This document shows positions 59,355 to 64,000 of a stretch of 64,000 nucleotides of DNA, in pieces; within the stretch, counting starts at the first letter, position 1; each line of letters starts with the position of its first letter. The translations under genes and the position numbers were made by a program. The stretch covers positions 1,178,001-1,242,000 of the forward strand of contig NZ_OZ008337.1 of assembly GCF_963931955.1 (NCBI RefSeq), in the 5' to 3' direction. The notes under the pieces were generated by a model. The model searched no databases. It was not told the origin of the DNA and saw only the letters and a program-made list of their open reading frames with translations. Source of the stretch: Wolbachia endosymbiont (group A) of Longitarsus flavicornis (GTDB lineage: Bacteria; Pseudomonadota; Alphaproteobacteria; Rickettsiales; Anaplasmataceae).

Positions 59355-60752
59355 ATGCTGCTCAAAACCTTCAAGCAATTATTTAACAAACCAAAGATAA
59401 AAAGCTCTGCATGGGATGCAGCAGGCTCAGGAAGAAGATTTTTTCACTTTCAACCAGAGTTAGGAAGCATAAATAATTTACTTTCTCAGAGCCTTGGGCA
59501 CTTACGTAGCCGCTCTCGGGATATGGTAAGAAAAAATCCATATGCAGCAAATATCATTGATACAATAGTAAGTAACTCTATTGGAACAGGAATAAAACCG
59601 CAATCAAAAGCAAAGAATGCAGAATTTAGAAAGAAAGTGCAAGAATTATGGCTAAGATGGACAGATGAAGCAGATAGCTGTGGAATAAGTGATTTTTATG
59701 GATTACAAGCTCTAGTATGCAGAAGTATGATAGAGGGAGGAGAATGTTTTGTACGTTTAAGAACGAGAAAGCTGGAAGATAGATTTTCTGTGCCATTACA
59801 ACTGCAAGTACTTGAGTCTGAACATTTAGATAATAAAACAAATCAAACTTTAGGAAATGGTAATGTAATAAGAAACGGGATTGAGTTTAACAAGCTTGGG
59901 CAAAGAGAAGCATATTACCTATTTAAAGAACACCCTGGTGAAGGCTCGTTTGGTGAATCAGTGAGAGTGCCAGCAAATGATGTTTTACATATTTATAGAC
60001 CATTAAGACCTGGGCAAATCAGAGGGGAGCCTTGGCTTTCTAATATACTGCTGAAGCTTTATGAGCTTGATCAATATGATGATGCAGAGCTGGTGAGAAA
60101 GAAAACTGCAGCAATGTTTGCTGGATTTATTACGAGACTCGATCCAGAAGCAAATATTTTAGGAGAAGGTGAAAGTAATGAGCAAGGAGTAGCATTATCA
60201 GGTTTAGAGCCAGGAACAATGCAGCTTTTAGACCCAGGAGAAGATATAAAATTTTCAGAGCCGTCTGATGTTGGAGGAAGTTATGAAGCATTCATGAGAC
60301 AGCAACTGAGGGCAATAGCAATAGGTACAGGAATAACATATGAGCAGCTAACAGGAGATTTAACCGGTGTTAATTATTCATCAGTCAGAGCAGGATTAAT
60401 AGAGTTTCGTCGTAGATGTGCTATGCTGCAACACAACATTATGGTATTTCAATTTTGCAGACCAGTATGGAGTAGATGGCTAGAACTTGCCACTTTATCT
60501 GGAGGGCTTTCTACAACAGATAATCAAATATTTAAAGATGTAAAATGGATACCACAGGGATTTGATTGGGTAGATCCACTGAAAGACCAGCAAGCACAGC
60601 AAATGGCAGTAAGGAATGGATTTAAGAGTCGAGCAGAAGTAGTATCAGAAATGGGTTACGATGTAGAAGAAATTGACCAAGAAATAGCAGAAGATCAAAA
60701 GCGTGCAAATAGTCTCAACTTAATGTTTGACTCTGATTGTAAAGGATTATGA
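59355..60752 (+). CDS. Portal protein (lambda gpB family)
   Basis: A 465-residue protein forming the dodecameric ring through which DNA enters the head. Family landmarks are SRDMVRKNPYAANIID, SMIEGGECFVRLR, HIYRPLRPGQIRGEPWLS and TYEQLTGDLTGVNYSS. It is intact and of normal length. The last 4 bp overlap the protease start. Confidence 0.93.
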   Translation: MLLKTFKQLFNKPKIKSSAWDAAGSGRRFFHFQPELGSINNLLSQSLGHLRSRSRDMVRKNPYAANIIDTIVSNSIGTGIKPQSKAKNAEFRKKVQELWLRWTDEADSCGISDFYGLQALVCRSMIEGGECFVRLRTRKLEDRFSVPLQLQVLESEHLDNKTNQTLGNGNVIRNGIEFNKLGQREAYYLFKEHPGEGSFGESVRVPANDVLHIYRPLRPGQIRGEPWLSNILLKLYELDQYDDAELVRKKTAAMFAGFITRLDPEANILGEGESNEQGVALSGLEPGTMQLLDPGEDIKFSEPSDVGGSYEAFMRQQLRAIAIGTGITYEQLTGDLTGVNYSSVRAGLIEFRRRCAMLQHNIMVFQFCRPVWSRWLELATLSGGLSTTDNQIFKDVKWIPQGFDWVDPLKDQQAQQMAVRNGFKSRAEVVSEMGYDVEEIDQEIAEDQKRANSLNLMFDSDCKGL

Positions 60753-61503
60753 TGCTCTTAGGAAAACCATTAATGCTTGAACCAAGGAGTTTTGAGCTGC
60801 TATCGTTATACAAAGAAAAACAGCCAATTTTCAAAAATCTCAAGCACTCCATCAAAAGTAACGTAGAAAGAACTGCAATTATACCAATTCATGTAATTTT
60901 AACTAAAAAACCGGGTGCGTTTGATGAAATGCTCGGGATGACATCATATGAGCAAATAGAAGTACAAGTAAAGCAAGCATTAGAAGATAGTAGTATAGAG
61001 ACTATTTTACTGGACATAGATAGTCCCGGAGGAGAAGTAAACGGTATTTTCGACTTAGCTGATTTTATCTACAGTGCAAGAGCAAAAAAGAGAATTGTGG
61101 CAATAGCAAACGATGATGCGTACTCTGCTGCATATGCTATAGCTTCTAGCGCTGAAAAGATTTTTCTCACCCGCACTTCAGGAGTTGGGAGTATAGGAGT
61201 AATAGCAAGTCATATAGATCAAAGTGGGTTTGATGAAAAATGTGGAATAAAATACACAACTATTTTTACAGGCAAGAGAAAGAATGATTTAAATCCACAT
61301 GAGCCGATAAGTTCAGAAAGCTTAAAAAGTTTAGAGTAGGAAGTAAATCGCTTATATGAAATTCTGACTGAACTTATAGCACGTAACAGAGGACTTTCTG
61401 TACAAGCAATAAAAAATACAGAAGCAGGGCTTTATTTTGGCAAGAATGCAATAGAAGTGGGACTTGCCGATGGAATAACAACATTTTGTGAATTTATTAA
61501 CAA

Positions 61504-61519
61504 AGGAGAAAATACTATG
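61504..61519 (+). promoter_or_regulatory. Internal ribosome binding site and start for a scaffold protein
   Basis: AGGAG (61504-61508) precedes an in-frame ATG at 61517 by 8 bases, inside the protease gene. Confidence 0.55.
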
Positions 61520-61786
61520 AATGAACAAACTACAACTGACCTAAAAACTGATAATTTAACTAAGTATCGTACTGAAGTTCTTGAATTAATACGTTTATGC
61601 AATTTGTCAAAGGTGCCAGAGAAAATAGGAGAATTTATAGAGCAGGGCGTAAGTGTTGAGCAAGCCAGGGAAGTTTTAATGGAATTACTTGCAGAGAGAA
61701 CGAAGAAGACAGAGATTTTGAGTACAATACCACAGAATTCAGGAGAAGATTTAATGATACAGGTAGCAAGAAGTCGTAGGAGTTAA
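61517..61786 (+). CDS. Nu3-like head scaffold protein from an internal start
   Basis: A separate 89-residue product beginning MNEQTTTDLKTDNLTKYRTE, in frame with the protease. In lambda, Nu3 is made from an internal start in gene C in this way. The sequence is helical and charged, as scaffolds are. Because it starts downstream of the amber codon, it would still be made. This is an inference from position and the strong ribosome binding site; the protein is shorter than lambda Nu3. Confidence 0.55.
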   Translation: MNEQTTTDLKTDNLTKYRTEVLELIRLCNLSKVPEKIGEFIEQGVSVEQAREVLMELLAERTKKTEILSTIPQNSGEDLMIQVARSRRS

Positions 61787-61799
61787 AGTATTTTTATAG

Positions 61800-61830
61800 C
61801 CGCCGTATATAGCATTGATAAAAGCGGCGG
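61800..61830 (+). other. GC-rich hairpin before the decoration gene
   Basis: CCGCCG at 61800-61805 pairs with CGGCGG at 61825-61830 around a 19-base loop. It stands out in this AT-rich DNA. It may be an mRNA stability or attenuation element; there is no T-run. Confidence 0.4.
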
Positions 61831-61853
61831 TAAGCAGTTAAGGAGAGAAATTT

Positions 61854-62222
61854 ATGAGTTGTATAAGCGAACAAAATAATCTGGGTGACTTATTAAAGTA
61901 TGAGACATCAAGTCTATATTCAAGAGATCAGATAACAGTAGCAAAAGGGCAGAACCTAAAGCTTGGTACAGTAGTGGCTCTCGATAAAGATAGCATGGTT
62001 AAGATAATAAATCCAACTGCCACAGATGGTACACAAACAGCGATAGGTGCAGTAGTAAGTGATGTAAATGCGACAGAAAATGCTAAAGCAGTAATTATTA
62101 CTCGTGGTGCAATACTAGCAGATCATGCAATTGTGTGGCCAGCAAATATCACTGAAGAGCAGAAAGCTGCAGCAATAAAGCAACTTGAAGCACGAGGGAT
62201 CATTGTCCGCAAGGGAATTTAA
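61854..62222 (+). CDS. Head decoration protein (lambda gpD family)
   Basis: A 122-residue protein that trims and stabilises the expanded capsid. The small beta-rich region SRDQITVAKGQNLKLGTVVA and DGTQTAIGAVVSDVNATE are typical of gpD. AAGGAGAG precedes the ATG. Located between scaffold and capsid genes, as in lambda. Confidence 0.85.
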   Translation: MSCISEQNNLGDLLKYETSSLYSRDQITVAKGQNLKLGTVVALDKDSMVKIINPTATDGTQTAIGAVVSDVNATENAKAVIITRGAILADHAIVWPANITEEQKAAAIKQLEARGIIVRKGI

Positions 62223-62254
62223 CTAAAATTAATAGGAAAAAAAGGAGAGAAAAA

Positions 62255-63259
62255 ATGCAAAATCCATTTACAAATACAGCATTTAGCATGACGGCACTAA
62301 CAAATGCGATGAATATATTGCCGATAAATCATGGACGAGTTGAAAATCTAAATTTGTTTCCAAGTAGGTCAGTAAGATTTAGACATATTACCATAGAAGA
62401 ACACAACGGAGTATTAAGTTTATTACCAACGCAAGTACCAGGGGCGCCAGCAACAGTAGGAAAAAGAGGAAAAAGAAAGGTAAGAACATTTACGATTCCA
62501 CATATTCCGCATGATGATGTAGTGTTACCAGAGGAAGTACAGGGAATAAGGGCATTTGGATCAGAAAGTGAACTGAAAGCGCTGGCAGATGTAATAACTG
62601 ACCATTTACAGCTAATGAGAAACAAACACGCAATAACATTAGAGCATTTACGAATGGGAGCGCTGAAAGGAATAATTTTAGATGCTGACGGGTCAGAATT
62701 ATTAAATCTGTACAACGAATTTGAAATTACACCAAAAGTAGTAAATTTTGCCCTTGGAACAGCAACAACAGATGTAAAACGTAAGTGTCTGGAAGTATTG
62801 CGGCATATAGAAGATAACCTAAGTGGTGAATATATGACTGGAATTCATGCCTTGGTAAGCCCTGAGTTTTTTGATGCACTAACTTCTCATGCAAAAGTAA
62901 AAGAAGCATATGAAAGATGGCAAGAAGGAGCAGCACTTCGAAATGATATGAGGTCAGGGTTTACATTTTGTGGCATAACGTTTGAGGAATATAGAGGGCA
63001 AGCAACTGACCCTGAAGGAACGGTTAGAAGATTTATTGAGAAAGATACAGGGCACTGTTTTCCACTAGGAACAGCGAGCACATTTACAACATATTTTGCA
63101 CCAGCAGACTTTAATGAGACAGTAAATACTCTTGGACAGCCACTCTATGCAAAACAAGAACCAAGGAGGTTTGATAGAGGAACTGATTTACATACGCAGT
63201 CAAATCCTCTGCCAATGTGCCATAGACCTGGCGTATTAGTAAAAGTCGCTATAGCATAA
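62255..63259 (+). CDS. Major capsid protein (lambda gpE family)
   Basis: A 334-residue shell protein. Landmarks include MNILPINHGRVENLNLFP near the N-terminus, RTFTIPHIPHDDVVLPEEVQ and the C-terminal GTASTFTTYFAPADFNETVN. Length is close to lambda gpE (341). A strong AAAGGAGAG lies upstream. Intact. Confidence 0.93.
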   Translation: MQNPFTNTAFSMTALTNAMNILPINHGRVENLNLFPSRSVRFRHITIEEHNGVLSLLPTQVPGAPATVGKRGKRKVRTFTIPHIPHDDVVLPEEVQGIRAFGSESELKALADVITDHLQLMRNKHAITLEHLRMGALKGIILDADGSELLNLYNEFEITPKVVNFALGTATTDVKRKCLEVLRHIEDNLSGEYMTGIHALVSPEFFDALTSHAKVKEAYERWQEGAALRNDMRSGFTFCGITFEEYRGQATDPEGTVRRFIEKDTGHCFPLGTASTFTTYFAPADFNETVNTLGQPLYAKQEPRRFDRGTDLHTQSNPLPMCHRPGVLVKVAIA

Positions 63260-63260
63260 C

Positions 63261-63313
63261 ATACTGGTAGAGTAATTACAAGTTGGTGAGGCACAGAACG
63301 ACTCTACCGGTAT
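63261..63313 (+). terminator. Hairpin between capsid and head-tail genes, possible attenuator
   Basis: ATACTGGTAGAGT (63261-63273) pairs with ACTCTACCGGTAT (63301-63313), 13 bp with one G-T pair and a 27-base loop. It lies directly after the capsid stop. No T-run follows the stem, so it could be a processing or stability element that raises capsid mRNA relative to downstream genes. Confidence 0.4.
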
Positions 63314-63355
63314 GCGCTTTCTTAGCATGTAAAGGTTAGTATATCAAAAAGAAAT

Positions 63356-63673
63356 ATGCAAGAGAATATTAAGCGATTATTGGAGGATTGTTTTAAGCAT
63401 CTAGGAGTGGAAGCCATATATTGTAATCGAAATAAGGAGGGTATTCGTAGAATAAAAGTGCTAATAAAACGTCCTGAGACTACGTACTCTCTAGGTGCAG
63501 ATGGAGCATTAACTCAGCAAATTGCTTCTGTAGAAATACGTGATCAGGACGTTACTTCCTTTAGCATAGGCGATTATATCAAGATTGAAAAAAGGTTCTA
63601 CAAGATTTTTGAACCACCGTTAAAAGATTCTTCGAGTGAAATATGGAAAATTGAAGCAATAGAAAGTGTTTGA
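63356..63673 (+). CDS. Head-tail attachment protein, FII-like
   Basis: A 105-residue protein between capsid and a Z-like gene, the position of lambda FII. The pattern KVLIKRPETTYSLGADGAL, VEIRDQDVTSFSIGDYI and YKIFEPPLKDS resembles the small beta-barrel of FII-type joining proteins. It would cap the filled head and bind the tail. Its stop overlaps the next start. Confidence 0.65.
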   Translation: MQENIKRLLEDCFKHLGVEAIYCNRNKEGIRRIKVLIKRPETTYSLGADGALTQQIASVEIRDQDVTSFSIGDYIKIEKRFYKIFEPPLKDSSSEIWKIEAIESV

Positions 63674-64000
63674 TATTAAAATTAGTAACAATATTAATGA
63701 AATAATCTCCAATATTGAAAGAAAAGAGCAGAAAATAAAACTGGCAGCTATAAAAGCGTTAAACAAAACGGCACTATGGTTAAAAGCGCAAGCAGCTAAG
63801 GAAATCAGTGATGAAAAGAGAATAAAATTAAGTTTGATAAGAAAGAGATTAAGAATTTTTAAGGCAAAAACTAGCAGATTAGAAGTGTTAATTAGAGCAA
63901 ATCTCTATGACATTAGAGCATCGACAATTGGTAAAATACAAAAAACAAGAAGAGGATCGAAAGTAGGAAAGCATGAGTTTATAGGAGGATTTGCAGCAGT
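63666..64000 (+). CDS. Minor tail protein Z-like, partial at window edge
   Basis: A GTG at 63666 opens a frame of 111 codons that runs off the window. KALNKTALWLKAQAAKEIS is the usual N-terminal pattern of the phage tail Z family, followed by the basic LIRKRLRIFKAK. It overlaps the previous gene by 8 bp. In lambda Z helps tail completion. Confidence 0.72.
   Translation, partial: MFDIKISNNINEIISNIERKEQKIKLAAIKALNKTALWLKAQAAKEISDEKRIKLSLIRKRLRIFKAKTSRLEVLIRANLYDIRASTIGKIQKTRRGSKVGKHEFIGGFAA

Larger units (their letters stand above)
60749..61786 (+). pseudogene. S49-family capsid maturation protease with C-terminal scaffold (lambda gpC/Nu3 type), interrupted by an in-frame TAG
   Basis: The first 196 codons encode a ClpP/SppA-type fold: LLDIDSPGGEVNGIF, then the serine region NDDAYSAAYAIASSAEKI and TSGVGSIGVIASHID. 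A TAG at 61337-61339 ends this frame. The same frame continues with EVNRLYEILTELIARNRGL and GKNAIEVGLADGI, the expected remainder of the protease domain, then a scaffold-like tail to 61786. The catalytic Ser lies before the stop, but the fold would be truncated without read-through. A single point change is enough to explain it. Confidence 0.8.

Noticed and set aside
1..64000. CRISPR arrays, tRNA and rRNA genes
   Set aside because: I saw no regularly spaced repeats and recognised no rRNA or cloverleaf-like conserved segments, although I could not run a tRNA search.

Overview
This AT-rich window looks like Wolbachia DNA carrying a phage WO prophage region. The evidence is a cifA-cifB pair, ankyrin-repeat genes, a remnant of a large serine recombinase, a lambda-like head-gene block in the usual order, IS5-family elements and a group II intron. 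These are recognised from memory of the families; no database search was possible.

Layout. (1) 1-1746, minus strand: the 5' end of cifB, cut by the window edge, downstream of a complete cifA. (2) 2695-11311: a scrambled accessory zone. It holds a 669-residue ankyrin protein, a serine-recombinase C-terminus and an ankyrin 5' fragment lying on either side of one group II intron, an N-truncated unknown gene, two abutting IS elements and a truncated SWIM/SNF2 gene. (3) 12017-43333: a giant inverted repeat. Two arms of about 15.39 kb are symmetric about position 27675 and separated by a 533-bp spacer. Each arm carries the same eleven genes plus one IS copy. From memory, the gene set matches the eleven-gene 'Undecim cluster' described for phage WO. 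(4) 43930-53290: a Toprim/RepA-type primase-helicase with iteron-like repeats upstream, about 3.2 kb of AT-rich DNA with decayed repeats, and a 1175-residue SWIM/SNF2 helicase. (5) 53549-64000, plus strand: a RuvC-like nuclease, a ParB-methyltransferase fusion, a small terminase subunit, a frameshifted ankyrin gene, large terminase, gpW, portal, S49 protease/scaffold, decoration protein D, capsid E, FII-like and Z-like genes. The last runs off the window.

How the genes may work together. The eleven-gene cluster encodes a sugar-1-phosphate nucleotidyltransferase, an NAD-dependent sugar epimerase, a glycosyltransferase-radical SAM fusion, a WG-repeat/O-methyltransferase-like protein, a phytanoyl-CoA dioxygenase-like hydroxylase, an ABC exporter, two PLP aldolase-like enzymes, an MFS transporter, a nucleotide-sugar 6-dehydrogenase and an EamA transporter. 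Heavy gene overlap suggests one coupled operon of nine genes plus two genes on the opposite strand. Together they look like a pathway that builds, modifies and exports a small glycoconjugate; the product is unknown. The cif pair would supply cytoplasmic incompatibility functions if cifB is intact beyond the window. The head genes are mostly intact, but the S49 protease has an in-frame amber codon and the neighbouring ankyrin gene has two frameshifts, so the prophage may be partly decayed.

The most notable features are the 31-kb palindrome, its sharp identity boundary in the first codons of the outermost gene, and the group II intron with mismatched exons.
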